Counted from the first letter of the stretch, positions 1 through 24,614 are shown. The stretch: 64,000 nt of DNA from Cliona cf. orientalis (GCA_963930775.1 OZ005707.1:2480001-2544000); one strand, 5' to 3'. Translations and numbers: made by a program. The notes: generated by a model from the letters alone, not told the origin.

Positions 1-868
1 GAACTCAATATTAAGACAATCATGGACCCAGGAGCAAAGCACCATGCACTTGTGATCAGCAGTCACTCTAGAGATACATGTATGCCATACCCAAAAGTTT
101 ATTGATACAATCATTCAAATGTGCATTGGTACACTCCTTTACTCACAGCGTTTCTGTAGAGACTGTCCGCAGCAAAACCCAATGATTTCGTTCCCAGCCC
201 CTAACGCTGGCACCAGGCTCCCAAGTCCTAGATCCTGTACAGTACCGCAAATGCGCGTTAATTAGGAAAAATTAATGACTCAGCTGGTTGACGACCATTA
301 CCTAATGTGTTGCAGGCAGGTATATTATTGTGGATATAGTATGAGGTGCATAATGAGTTATAGTTCTATAACTGGTTTATTTGGATTGTTCTTTATCAGC
401 CAGTCCGCCAGCCATACCTGCATAGGGAGATTGAACAATAATAAACAGCACATAGGGTCTATCATCCATTTTCACAACAGCTGCTAAGTGTAGCGATTCC
501 GGACGCCTAATTTTTCGGCTCGATGGTGCAAACTGGTGGCAATAGCAATTTATATGGTTAAGGTGTCGATAGCTTCCTCTCGGTGAGGCCTATTCAGTGA
601 TATGTGTTTTTTATTGAAAGGTTGAAGTGTGCCCGGTTTATGCGCCGATTATTGTTTTTCCATACATTTTTCCATAGAGCTAAAAAATAAATTTGCAAGG
701 TGTGTACTCAACCGATTTGCTTGTTTCGAGGCTTAAATGAAAGAGAATTTCCTAAGCTATCTTGTGATTTTTGTTTTTTGTTGTCAATCCCCTCTGGTGC
801 TGAGTTATAACTGCTTTTATGCGCCTAGGTCGATCGTCTGGAATCGCTACTAAGTGTACATGAGTTAC
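1..868. other. No confident gene; 3' flank of the NME5-like gene
   Basis: This stretch should contain the last coding exon of the minus-strand NME5-like gene, because the exon ending at 869 stops at a good GT donor in phase 0. I searched the minus strand for the expected Trp/Leu-rich Dpy-30-like tail. The only acceptor followed by an open frame that I found (near 230-250) gives a peptide without convincing similarity. A short inverted pair (about 489-503 and 834-848, sharing TCTGGAATCGCTA with one change) suggests repeat-derived sequence. If the donor at 869 is not used, the frame runs on to a stop at 752. Confidence 0.4.
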
Positions 869-1985
869 CAAAGGATCTTCTGGTTTCTGTTTGCAGAGTT
901 GAGTGAGTCCTTTGATGAGGGTTGGGTTGACTGTCCTCTGGAGGTAGTCCTTGGCCAGCTGGCCGTGGAAGAGGGGCTCTGTTAGAGCTGCAACACACAA
1001 CACAACAATCATACTTGCTTCTCCACACAAAGCTGTCTATTTGTATACACTCCTTGATACATTCTAGAACACATAATTGTATATAGCTCGCTATTCACCT
1101 TTACATGCATTGGTAGTGGTGAAATGAAATCTAAATTTGATAATCTGAAGGCTCAGCATCAGGGCTTGCATCTTTAAATTGATATTGGTGATTTCTGAAG
1201 ACAAATTATTAGGTATGCACCTTCTGGAAAGATGAATTTAATCTCTCTTTCAGCTGAGAGGTAGCTATCACTTCCATGGAGTCCATTCCTTGTCTGGTCA
1301 TGGCCGTACGCAGCCCTCAGTGTATGGGGGGCCTCCTGCTTGGCCCTGATGGGATTGGGGTGTCCAATAACATCCCTCCACTCCTGAATGGCATCAGGCT
1401 TCGCCAAAACCAGTGCTACGATATCATCACTGGAAACAAAAGTAACATTTTCTATAAAAATTTTAATCCTCAAGGAAGCCACCCCACTGCCATATTAAAG
1501 TATCTGGAATGTGAGCTATGCTATTCATTGTGCATGTACTATTTAGTACTTGATTGGATTCCTAGGCAACTGTACATCAGCCTCACCTTTGCATGAAAGC
1601 AATGAGGCTGGGAAAGAACATCTTCCCATAGTGCTCTGCATAGAAGTCGGATGCCTGCTCTGGTGTCAGCCGAAGTCGCCTTTGCTATGAATGCAAATAA
1701 ATTCGAAATCATCACACAATACACAACCACACTTGGAATCTTGAGAAGGAGCCCAGCATAGCTATGGTTGCAGTAAGCACAGCATCACAGAAGTGTTTAT
1801 ATGAAACCCCACCAGCAGTAGTACGATCTACATGCTGCACGCACCTGTAAGATAGTGAATCCAGCTCTATTGATCTCTTCAATGATTTCCTCGGCATGCT
1901 CCACAGCGTCTGGCTTGATTATGGCTAATGTTCTCTCCACAGTCACCGCTGGAGGGTCTGGAAAGATCGGTCTGTCCTCCATCAC
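869..1985 (-). CDS. NME5: NME5-like nucleoside diphosphate kinase (3' end unresolved)
   Basis: Four exons join in phase on the minus strand: 1985-1845, 1684-1587, 1429-1221 and 978-869. The product opens with an ERTLAIIKPDAV block, the beta1 strand of the NDPK fold. It continues with a FYAEHYGKMFFPSLIAFM segment, then LRAAYGHDQTRNGLHGSDS, where the NDPK active-site His sits in the LHGSDS motif, and an EREIKFIFPE block. The last exon, PTLIKGLTQLCKQKPEDPL, is the start of the Dpy-30-like tail that separates NME5 from ordinary NDPKs. Family knowledge: NME5 is linked to the radial spokes of motile cilia, and its kinase activity is doubtful. In sponges this would fit choanocyte flagella, which is inference. 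The start is the first Met of the exon (MMEDRP). The final tail exon was not found in the 868 bases to the window edge. Confidence 0.85.
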
Positions 1986-2473
1986 TAGGCTCGTCGGTTT
2001 GTCCGTTGCTAGGCAGCACTGAACTTTGTACTTTTCTTGTGCCCGTCCACGGAAAATTACGGACCCAACCGCGTGACGTCACACACTAATCCACAACGTG
2101 CCACATACTTCCAACTCGTCTCTCTAGCTAGCCAGTCTCCACCGACTGGAGCCTTCCTGCTGCTCAACTAGCACCCTGCACAACGACGACTCTCTGCGGT
2201 CATCTTCTTCGCTTCAACCATCAACTACTTTCGACGGAACGAGGCGAGCAAACCGGCCTGAAACTTGTTTACCGTTTATTAAATACAAACCACCCTTCAT
2301 TCTTTCATCAAGAAATTTGTTCGAGCACACCACAAAAGACGCTATTAAATTTTAAACAGGTGAGATATTTTCTGCAAGATTTGTTCTAATTCATGCCCAC
2401 CAGCACTCCACAACAAGATTTACTCTTGATATTAAACAAGAACTTTTATCCTTTCTCTCCTTTTTTTTTTTAG
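1986..2473. promoter_or_regulatory. Divergent promoter of NME5-like and CSDE1, with CSDE1 5'UTR exon
   Basis: The NME5-like start codon (minus, 1985) and the CSDE1 transcript (plus) face away from each other. A probable non-coding CSDE1 exon ends at 2359 (CAG before GTGAGAT). Its intron runs to an acceptor with a ten-T pyrimidine tract at 2473, and the next exon carries the ATG at 2712. No TATA box is obvious. The two genes therefore probably share one promoter of roughly 300 bp. Start sites cannot be placed from sequence alone. Confidence 0.5.
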
Positions 2474-2711
2474 GGTCTGGGTACGTAGCTAGCTACTCGT
2501 GTAGCATTCCAGTCTACGCAGATGCCAAACCAAGTCCGACTATACTCACCGAGTATCTTCTCTATAAAGGACATCAATCATTTTTAACTTCACGATAATA
2601 TTATTTATAACTTTGGACAAAGGAGTTGTGTAGTGCCACACTCACGCTACTATTAATAGAATACTACTACTATTAGGATCCACTAAAAGATAAAGAGTCA
2701 CCATCTTTCAA

Positions 2712-16285
<13,574 letters not shown>

Positions 16286-17288
16286 AGTATCACACAAGAA
16301 AAAGAGATAAGAAGCTAAAGAGAGAAACAACACACTACAAAATTTTGAGAAGCAACAAATACCCAAATTTCATTCAGCAGTCACATGATATTGATACCAT
16401 TATGTTTCATTGATACGATCTGCTAGTCTCATTCTTGGTTTTATGAGCTTGGCAATCATGATAGCTATTACATTTTTGTGAGATAGTATGCCATGATGCA
16501 GGCCACACCCCATGGTGTGTGTGTGGGGGGGGGGGGGGGGGGGGGGGGGGTCTGGGGATGAGACTACAGCTACAGGAGCTAGGCCAAGTACTGTGTGCAT
16601 GCAGAGGTTTGTGCAGTCTGACCAATAAAGATATCCCCCATTATGCAGTAATTTTTATAGGAATAATACATCTAATGATGAGGGTACAATGCGTTGATGA
16701 TTTGACGATCCTTACCTGTATTGAACTGGGAACGTGGAGACTGCTTGTGTGGCATGAAATGGAAAATATCGTTCACTGTGAATTCCAAGTGATCCTTGTC
16801 TCTGTCCGACGACTACAGCAAAGCTACGGATTCAATCAGAATGATGTTCAAAGTTGCTGTATCAGCGGCGACTTTCAGTAAGTGTTTGTTATCATTACTC
16901 TTAGTGTATTACATAATATTATTAATATACCGAGAGATTTAATTCAGAGCTATAAATAATTTATTAATAACTTTGTAAGTTTCATAATTAACTCATTAGC
17001 ATGATAGTATTGTGTGGCCTGTGTATTATAAGCGCCGTCTGGCCATTTATGATAATTTTTCCTTCTAAATATAGTGCCAAACGTTGACGGAATTATTTTT
17101 AGGTGGCGCTTAGTAATTACAATTAATGCGGTACCATGTACCACACGCCAACGCCACATACAACACTTCTAAATTCAACGAAAATGTCACCAGACATTGT
17201 CCTGGATACAAGCTGTGTGGTATCTTCTGAAAGCACATGAAATCACTGTTATTACTAAGCGCCACTCGCCATCGAAGCGAGTTTTTAA
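16286..17288. other. CSDE1 3' flank; no gene seen
   Basis: This holds the CSDE1 3' UTR and downstream sequence, up to about 16600 duplicated at 38.7-38.96 kb. It includes a G homopolymer at about 16527-16550 and AT-rich unique sequence. No supported coding exon was found. Confidence 0.5.
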
Positions 17289-17500
17289 TACCGTATTGCC
17301 GGAAATATTGGTGGGCATTAAATTTGGCGGTTGAGCCCAAAATTTGCTATTGAAAGAATATTGGCGGAATTAAATTTGGCGGTTCGGTACGGGATTGCCA
17401 TACGTATAATATTATATGCGAGTAGGAAATTTTGGCGGATTTTAATTTGGCGGTTGTAATAATAGACCGCCAAACCGCCAAATTTTCCAGCTATACGGTA
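17289..17500. mobile_element. MITE with TACCGTA ends and internal GGCGG/CCGCC repeats
   Basis: It begins TACCGTATTGCCGG and ends with CCAGCTATACGGTA, and contains several AAATTTGGCGG units in both orientations. A close inverted copy lies at 53532-53753. Worn relatives are recognisable at about 46310-46507 and 59870-60040. Confidence 0.85.
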
Positions 17501-17880
17501 CTTAAATGTAAGCGCCTAGCGAAGTCGAAATTATTTTTCCTGGCGCTTAAATTACAGTAAGTATGGTAGTATTGTGTGGCCTGTGAGTATCTACAGGAAG
17601 TTTTATGAGGTTCTAAGCTATAGTAGTATGAGTGCTGGTTGCTGAAACTGAAACCACATTAATTTTAGAGTGAATAATATATGCAATTTATTACTATACC
17701 ACTCGGTACCTAGTATTCATTATGTGTTTGATATAGCATGTATATGTATGCTTGCTTGTGTATGCATAGTACTAGTAATAGTGTGCGCTCTCTGTTTCCC
17801 TCTCTCCCTCTATTAGATAGATAATTTGCTGGAGATTCTGATTTGACGCTTAGAAATTTCATAAAGTTACCTCTTTTGAG

Positions 17881-18428
17881 ATACCATAAAGTCTGGTTAA
17901 TAAGTGCATGCACTTCACTCTCGGTGGTAAGGAAATATGCGCCTATTAGACGATGTGCATTTAATAGAGAGTGAAATTTTGGCCCCACCCACTGCCAGCA
18001 CGTTCGAGCGTTTGATCACAAAGCTAGCAAATTATGAACACAGCGATTCTTGGAATAAGTTCTATAATAGTTCATGGGAATATGATCGGAAGCCATCGCT
18101 GAAAAAAAGCTGTGGAAAAATAGCCAATTTCTTCGGCGAGATTCGCTTTGAAGTCAAGGTCAAGAGTCCGAATCCATCTCAGTGGAACATCATTCACAGT
18201 ATTGAGTAGAGCCGATCTCATGCAGCTGGCTATCCGAAAATAGGTTGGTAAATTAGTTCTAGCCATGTAGAGCATGGAACACTCTTGATCGAACGGTGAA
18301 TGCTACTGTTGTCTTTATTGGGCGCATGCGCTTATTAGACAATACTTAACAACAGGAAGGAAGCATGTGCTTATTAAAAAATATGCGCTTAATAAGCATG
18401 TGCACTTATTAACCAGACTTTACGGTAT
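17881..18428. mobile_element. MITE with TAAAGTCTGGTTAATAAG ends
   Basis: The left end ATACCATAAAGTCTGGTTAA and the right end TTAACCAGACTTTACGGTAT are inverted copies. Both continue into alternating GTGCACTTATT-like subrepeats. It is about 548 bp and absent from the paralogous segment in CSDE1 intron 16. The ORF at 17937-18209 inside it looks accidental. Confidence 0.8.
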
Positions 18429-18606
18429 TTGGGTGTTTATAATGTATTATGTATATGGAGTTTCTGGGCATGGGCCATCTCTACTGGCTATCTATGCTAC
18501 TACACGTATGACTGTATAATATTTTACTATGTTACAGTGCATCGCTAGAGTTTTAGCTAGCTGTCCACAATCTATATAGCTCTCCTTGAGAAATGAGTCT
18601 TGTACT

Positions 18607-20140
18607 TCAACGTCCTGCATAAGGAAGATAAAATTATTAATATGCATACCCATGTGACAATAATAACTGCAGTGGAGTGTTAAAATTTCGAGGATCAAAC
18701 AAGATTGGAACAATAGGCTAGGGGATGCCAGTCCCTGCTCAGACATAATTATTATAATATTGCTTACTTCGAATGTGCATAGAACATTAATCTTGCCTAT
18801 ATAGTGATAGTTAGGGGGAGCCTTGCTTTGATTATTAACCCTCGGCGCATGCGCGAGGGTTACTGTAGTTGGTTTGTCTGTCTGTCTGTTACCACGCTAG
18901 CTGCTACATACCTCGTTTGCGAGTCCAATTTGCAGTGTTGTAAGATTCCTTATGGCGTTCCAAATGTATGATTTGTGTGGATTTCTCCGAAAATGCTTTG
19001 TTCGCCAGTTTTGGCATCATTTGCCAATTCTAAGCTTCTTGACTTTGCCCAGCTAGCGAGAGCATGATTTAAGTTATAGATAAGCTACACACTACTGAGG
19101 TTATCACACATACACAAGGTGGTTGTGCAAATAGACACCGAGGCGGAGCCGAGGTGTCTATTTGCATAACCATCAAGTGCATGTGTGGTAACCTCAGTAG
19201 TGTGTAGTTTGTCTGGCTTGTACTACAGCTGTAGTTTAACTACCATCTATTGCTGACTAAGCATAGTATACCTGCCCTAATTGGCAGTTAGACTACACCT
19301 TGGTGGTCTATGCTAGGTAAACTCTAGGCGGTGCCTTTGATGCACCCACGCACTGTAGTACAACGTATAAATAGGTTGCACGCTATATACAGTATGTACG
19401 TCTATAACCCTCAGCGCATGCGCGGTTGCATCAATCCTGCCTGGCAATCATGGGATGACAGTGGCTTCTTTTCAACTCCAAGGCTTAGCTGCCTATATTC
19501 TTGTGGTGGTATCTTTTGACTCTCTGGCTTGTATGCATGCATGGTATTACAGTGTTTGACATGCAATATTCAGTCTCAGTATACTTCAGTCTTGTGCCAA
19601 GGCCAAGGCTTTGCATCATAGTCCTTCAAGTTAAGATGTAACTAGCTATATAAGTCCCCAAGAATTGGAGGTAAGGCTACAGTGATCGAGGGAGGTTAAG
19701 TTGACGTCGACACCACAGTGTGGAGTTCGATACAACACCGTCTAGGGTTGTTGCTGCTGTGAGCTACTGTCTTGCCCCGCCCCCAGCCCTTTAGCTACCC
19801 TTACCCTTTCCTGTATGCAACTGTTGAAGTATGTTGCTAATGCCATGCAACGCGCCGAGGGTTTTGTGCTCGAGAGAGCTCTAGTTTGTAGCTGTATTGT
19901 GGAGTTCTTACCCCATTGTGATCCATAGCAGAGTCCTGGACCCCACCAGCATTCTTCGCTTGACTTCTTTGCTTCCTCAGGTCCTGGAACCGCATCTATG
20001 TCAAATTCAATGATCACTATCTTTACATTTGGGTCTTCCACTGCTTGGTCCAGGTAGATCTTGGCAGGAATTGGCTTGGTGTGAGTCAAAGTCAAAGTAG
20101 TCACCAACAAGAAGAGAAGAAAAATAGCTTTGAGACTCAT
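18607..20140 (-). CDS. Secreted Cys-loop peptide precursor, predicted Trp-amide, copy 2
   Basis: Exon 1 (20140-19912) encodes the signal peptide MSLKAIFLLFLLVTTLTLT, then PIPAKIYLDQAVEDPN, a diverged linker with the dibasic site KK, and then SSEECWWGPGLCYGSQW. The donor inside the following Gly codon is identical to copy 1 (GGG before GTAAGAACTCCA). The acceptor (ATCTTCCTTATGCAG) at 18615-18629 is conserved, and exon 2 (18614-18607) again gives Gly-Arg-stop. The product is about 78 aa. The intron is about 1.3 kb because of inserted sequence. Cleavage after KK and C-terminal amidation would give a 17-residue Cys-loop peptide ending in Trp-amide (inference from standard prohormone processing). 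Reading through the donor would give a 132-residue frame ending in Gln/Pro, which I think is intronic. No recognised family. Confidence 0.7.
19085..19207. repeat. Near-perfect palindrome, about 58-bp arms
   Basis: CTACACACTACTGAGGTTAT on the left is mirrored by TAACCTCAGTAGTGTGTAG on the right. The arms meet at GACACCGAGGCGGAGCCGAG. It can fold into a long hairpin. It lies in the extra sequence within the intron of peptide gene copy 2 and has no counterpart in copy 1, so it is probably part of a foldback insertion. Confidence 0.85.
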
Positions 20141-20227
20141 GTTCTTTGTTGTATACTGACTGGTAACTAGTGAGGATTACTCTGAAGGAGCTGCTGATGA
20201 TTTTGACTGTCCTGGCGTGTTCTGATC

Positions 20228-20238
20228 TTTTATAAAGA
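20228..20238 (-). promoter_or_regulatory. TATA box of peptide gene copy 2
   Basis: The minus-strand motif CTTTATAAAAG lies about 90 nt upstream of the start codon at 20140. The upstream block around 20280-20320 (CAGCTTATTCAATGTTGCAT) is shared with copy 1 at about 10748-10770. Confidence 0.55.
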
Positions 20239-20469
20239 TCTTTGGGCCTAATTGGTCTTGTCCCCATGCAGGTTCCTTCCAGCTTATTCAATGTTGCATA
20301 AATTATTTCAGCATGTACGTGTACGTAATTTTGAAAAGCTGGAAGAGAAAGATAGAATGCTCTGGGACGTTTGCTTTGAATTTGTAAGCAGTTACATTTT
20401 TATGCTAGCCACTAATATAAATTCATCTCACTAAAAGGTTCTAGCTAGTTGGAGAATAATTATTTAGCA

Positions 20470-22420
20470 CAGGCGGCAGAATTAGCTTTGGGGGGGGGGG
20501 GGGGAGGGGGGTGGGGAGGGGCTTTTGCCCCCCGCAAAATCCAAGCTATGATAGTGATATCATAAAGTGGCTACTTTTCATGACATGATACCTACAAAAG
20601 CTGCCTAGAATAGCTTCAAGAATCGATCTCGTGCACATTTTCTACCATTTCTTTATTTCTGACAGTAGCAGCACCACCGAACTTCAATTGAAAGGGCATG
20701 TCCTTAAAATTTCACGCGCAATTGTTAACATTTGCCCTCCAAAACAAAGCTTCCTTCTGACACCTATACTTAGTGCCTGCATAGATAATAGAAGGGGGAG
20801 GAGGGATTGGAAACGCGTGTACAAAGTATGGGGATGCGACGGCGCATGCTCGCCACGGCACGCCCCCTTCGCGATGATAATACAGACAGTACACTACAAT
20901 ACAACTAGGGCCTTATAGGCATCATGTGGCCTTATAGCTAGACTAAACCTAGATCTATGGCTAAACCAAGTGTGGGGAGAAATTGAAACGCGATTTTGAA
21001 CCGTCTTTTTTATGTTTTACCTCGTATAAAACTTGGAGGAATTTTCTTTCGCTATCGGCGAGAGAACTCGAAGTGAGAGCGATTGGGCAGTGTCTATGGA
21101 TGTCTACCATGTGCTTTAGAAGCATCCGCGAGCTTTCTGGGGGTAGCACTCGGGTATGCTAGCTTTATTAATAGCACGAGTCATGCTCAGATTGAACTTA
21201 CCTGAGCTTGTTTGGCCCTTGTTGCGCTTGCTTTATAAAGAAGCACTACACTTCAGGTCATCGTTAGCACTCGTTGGCTGACGCTGGATCCATCGAGGCG
21301 TTTAACGAAGGCCTACACCTCTCGCAGGTCCCAGGAAAATTCCACAAGGCCGAACGGCAGCCCACCTATAAGTCTATTTAGGAAAGTCGCCTGATTCTTG
21401 CTTCTTTTGACTTCAGGACCTCGTGCGACTCGGCTACAGTGCACAAAGACTCTCTCTCAGGCAAAAAATACAGCCTTTGCGGTGTAACGAAATTGTGCGA
21501 CTCGCGCGAACTTTTGATAGAGTCACGTGACGGTGTCAAGCATGCGCCCATAGTACTGTACAACGTTTCCAATCCCTCCTCCCCTCTATTATCTATGGTG
21601 CCTGCCATGTACAGGAAGACATTTTCTAAAGGTTCTAGCTAATTGGAGAATAGCTAATTATTTAGTGCCAGTCATGGAAGATATTTTCTAAAAGGTTCTT
21701 GCAAATTAGAGAGTAATTATTTTAATACCAGACTTCAGGGTTTATTTCAGGACTTCACTCAAGAGGGGGCAAACACATGGCAGCAAACTTCAAGGGGTGG
21801 GGGGTGGGGAATAAACCCTGCTGGTCATGTACGGGAAGACATTTGTTGTCCATTCATGTTAGGCCATGGTAAATAAAATAAGTGGTTTCTCAGACACATA
21901 GAAGCTTTCACAGCATGCGGGAGGGCGACGATTTTTTTATTTTTTTGTGCCATGGGATCAATGAATTTCATCAACTGCATGCACAAAAAGGTTCATGATC
22001 CTATCATAGCCTTACCAGACTGTGAATATCAATCAAAATTTATACTTTCTCTGGAACCTTATGGACACTCCTTTTAGTCTGTCACCGGTACAAACATCAC
22101 GGTAGCTAGCTAACAACTGGACTAGCAGCTAGCAATTATTAGCTACTTCTTGCACACACGATCAAGGTGCGATCACGTGATCACCTTGACCTTTGACCTA
22201 AAAATAAAAAAGTGAGCTGAAAGTCAAAAAGAGGAAGCGGGCGGGTCTGAGAAACCGGTAATTTTATTACTATGGCCTTATCTCTTTTTTTTCCCTTTGC
22301 TATCAACTAATTAGGTATTAAAGGGGTAAATGTAATTTGTGGTAGATTAGCCAGATGATTGGTCAGCTATATAGAATCCGTAATTATGCAGCAAATCACG
22401 ATTACTAAGGGGAGCTGGAA
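20470..22420. other. Repeat-rich intergenic region, no gene
   Basis: It contains a G-run at about 20490, an inverted pair of about 60 bp (near 20774-20835 and 21541-21604, core GGAGGAGGGATTGGAAACG) and two further repeats of the AAAGGTTCTAGCTAATTGGAGA block at 21628 and 21688. A short relative of the CAGGGTTT family (CAGGGTTTATTTCAGGA to GAATAAACCCTG) lies at about 21737-21819. The ORFs here look accidental. Confidence 0.5.
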
Positions 22421-22428
22421 TATATAAG
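22421..22428 (+). promoter_or_regulatory. TATA box upstream of the RGG protein gene
   Basis: TATATAAG lies 75 bp upstream of the proposed ATG at 22496, in an otherwise ordinary AT-rich context. Confidence 0.55.
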
Positions 22429-22495
22429 CTCAATGCGCAGCTGTTCAGTGCTCAGATTCCACATCGTAACCAAGCTTTGCAAGTATATAGACACT

Positions 22496-22999
22496 ATGGC
22501 TGAAGAAGCAGAAGCTCTAGGTAAATTTTTATTGCCTTATTTGTTAGAAATAGTATTATTACTATTATCACAAACATCAATAACTGCAGTCGACTATGAA
22601 CTGGAGGGGTTATTAATAGAAGAAATGGATAATATGGACATGGATGGTAAAATTAATGTGTGCACACATACGATAATAGAAAGCTATTCTGTTTCAGCAG
22701 ATGCTCCCAGTGAAGGAGGTGCAGCGCCGCCTCCACCACCACCGCTGCCACCACCACCACCGCTAGAAGCGCCACTACCTCCAGGTCCAGCGACGGCGGC
22801 GGCGCGGTCTCCTCCTCGCCCTCACGCTAGGTCGCCAGGACTTGGTGGAGGAGCTCGAGGAGGGAGGGGAGGACGAGGAGGGAGGAGAGGACAAGGGGGT
22901 AGAGGAGGGGAGAGGTGGAGGAGAAAGAACGACAGGATCAAAGATTTAATAGTAAGACTTGCAGTCAATTTACTAACAGATAAAAAAAACTGCAACTAA
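22496..22999 (+). CDS. Small proline-rich / RGG-box protein, unknown function
   Basis: The frame is open from 22433, but two internal stretches look like short introns (GTAAAT to CTGCAG, and GTAAAA to TTTCAG). I propose exons 22496-22520, 22590-22646 and 22698-22999, giving about 127 aa. The order is an acidic N-terminus (MAEEAEAL, then EEMDNMDMD), a polyproline tract with runs of 5-6 Pro, a Gly/Arg-rich box with repeated GGRGG units, and a basic C-terminal helix (RIKDLIVRLAVNLL). RGG boxes usually bind RNA and are arginine-methylated, so an RNA-linked role is possible. I recognise no orthologue. NAGNAG at 22695-22700 leaves one residue uncertain. Confidence 0.55.
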   Translation: MAEEAEALGKFLLPYLLEIVLLLLSQTSITAVDYELEGLLIEEMDNMDMDGKINVCTHTIIESYSVSADAPSEGGAAPPPPPPLPPPPPLEAPLPPGPATAAARSPPRPHARSPGLGGGARGGRGGRGGRRGQGGRGGERWRRKNDRIKDLIVRLAVNLLTDKKNCN

Positions 23000-23299
23000 T
23001 AATAATTACATAATATACTATTATAGCCAAACATCAATATAATGTTATATCTTATTATTTATCTTACTGCTGTGCTTTATGTACAATAATATTTATTATC
23101 AGTCCTTAATATCATGAAAAACTTGACCACACTGCCGTAGCAACACCAAAGCACCTGCAGCCAATGCGCACACGGTATGCGCGCACAATTATTAATAACA
23201 ATGATATGACATCATTCGTACAAGTCCCACGCATGCGCTTCAGCTCTATCATTGCACGGAATGTCATTGTGCTCTATCATGCATATCATTGGACAGTAT

Positions 23300-23745
23300 G
23301 CAATGTAAGGACAACAAGAATAAAAAACAATGAAATTGAAGAATGAAGTAGGGATGACAGGGTCAAAAAGTACACAAACAAGATTTGTCGTAGGGATAGT
23401 CATAATATTATACACCATACATCCCTACGCTTGATTTTTGAGCCTCCATGATTCAATAAAAAAAATTATGAGGTGTCTGATCAATAGCATAGCCATAACA
23501 ATAAACTTAATATCAATTGCAGTAGCTAAAAAATTATATGGGTCTAAATAAAGTAATAACGAAACAAGATTAGGAATAATATTATGTACAATGTCACAAT
23601 GAATCCATGATGAACTTGAGATAACAAAAGCTCACAACGGGCCTTATTATGAGCAATCATATAATTGTATGAAGGAATCATTTTGCACACGATAAAATCA
23701 AGCGTAGGGATGGTTTGTGTACTTTTCGATTTCATTATTTGTGTT
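23300..23745. mobile_element. Foldback element related to 29757-30124
   Basis: The left arm (GAAGTAGGGATGACAGGGTC, AAAAAGTACACAAACAAGAT) and the right arm (AAGCGTAGGGATGGTTTGTG, TACTTTTCGATTTCATT) are inverted, with further internal CATCCCTACGCTTG copies. The family is the same as the cleaner element at 29757. No coding capacity. Confidence 0.65.
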
Positions 23746-23756
23746 ATATTCAGTGG

Positions 23757-23835
23757 TATGATACGTTTCATTGGACCATCTGGAGAGATAGAGCTGGTCA
23801 ACTTCTACTGGTTTCCAAGTTTGGTGATATGGAGG
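23757..23835 (+). pseudogene. CSDE1 exon 17 fragment
   Basis: It matches 11979-12060 of CSDE1 (ACGTTTCATTGGACCATCTG, AACTTCTACTGG). It encodes IRFIGPSGEIELVNFYW, then loses the reading frame by a short deletion. It sits directly beside the right arm of a foldback element. There are no neighbouring CSDE1 exons, so this is a dead fragment. Confidence 0.85.
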
Positions 23836-23930
23836 ACTAGCATACACAAAATTAATATTAATTTTAGGAAAAGATTGATCATTAAGGGTGCTTCCCATAG
23901 CAACCATTACAATAATATGCAGGAATGTAC

Positions 23931-24614
23931 TACCATATTTCTTCTAAAAATTCGGCATGAAAATAATAATATTGCTTTAGTTTCGCCAAATTTTTAGAGG
24001 TATAATTTTCAACATTCTGTCTGCGTGCGCATCCATTCCCGTTTATCCCTTTCGGTCACAGAAAATTCATGAGCTCACCCAGCAGGCCTTCGTTAGGTAC
24101 AGGGTCGACCAGGCTGCGGTTGTTGCCGGGAAACCGAACGAGCCACGCCCCAATTATCGATCTCTGCAAACGGTTGCTCAAGATGCAGCTCAAATGCAGC
24201 CCAGAGAGGGAATGCAAGCAAAGTAATCGAGTCATGAGACAATATTAACACATACATCGCCTACAACACCACTCTTTTGCTTTTTTTTTTTTTTTTTTTT
24301 TTTAAAGTGATCAAAGCATAGATGAAAGCTTCTTCAAAGCAAAACCACTTTGACGTCATCACTTCAAAGTGCCGACGGGACCGCGACTATTGTGTGGGCC
24401 AGGTTTTCTTATCGGTAGCCTAACCGCCGCCAATGAATTATTCATATCTCTATTTAGCCGAAATACGGTCCATGCAAAATTGTTGTAAATTTACAACAAT
24501 TTGTGACCGAAAGGGTTATAGCATATATACGTGACGACCTTTGCCGAAAACGGCTATTTTCGGTAAAGGGTGCCAAATAATTAGAAGAACCGAATTTTTA
24601 GAAGAAATACGGTA
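23931..24614. mobile_element. MITE with TACCGTATTTCTTCTAAAAA ends, interrupted
   Basis: The left end (23931) and the inverted right end (24590-24614) match at 24 of 25 bases. The interior is split by a second element at about 24043-24520. Confidence 0.85.
24043..24520. mobile_element. Nested MITE with ACCCTTTCGGTCACA ends
   Basis: The left end is ATCCCTTTCGGTCACA and the right end TGTGACCGAAAGGGTTAT. It contains a T-run at about 24280-24303. It lies wholly within the element at 23931-24614 and so inserted later. Confidence 0.8.

Larger units (their letters stand above)
17560..20460. repeat. Segmental duplication, copy 2 (downstream of CSDE1)
   Basis: This is the counterpart of 9100-10960, including the second peptide gene. 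It is longer because of the element at 17881-18428 and about 1 kb of extra sequence at roughly 18845-19860. It lacks the pogo-like element of copy 1. Confidence 0.85.

Noticed and set aside
1276-1596. Plus-strand ORF of 106 codons
   Set aside because: It is the shadow of NME5-like exon 3 on the other strand.
17937-18209. 90-codon ORF as a transposase remnant
   Set aside because: It lies within a MITE, but no transposase motif is visible and the frame is bounded by the element repeats.
19742-19911. C-terminal extension of peptide copy 2 (to 132 aa)
   Set aside because: The perfect GTAAGA donor is conserved in both copies, while sequence beyond it is not conserved as protein and stops at once in copy 1, so I take it as intron.
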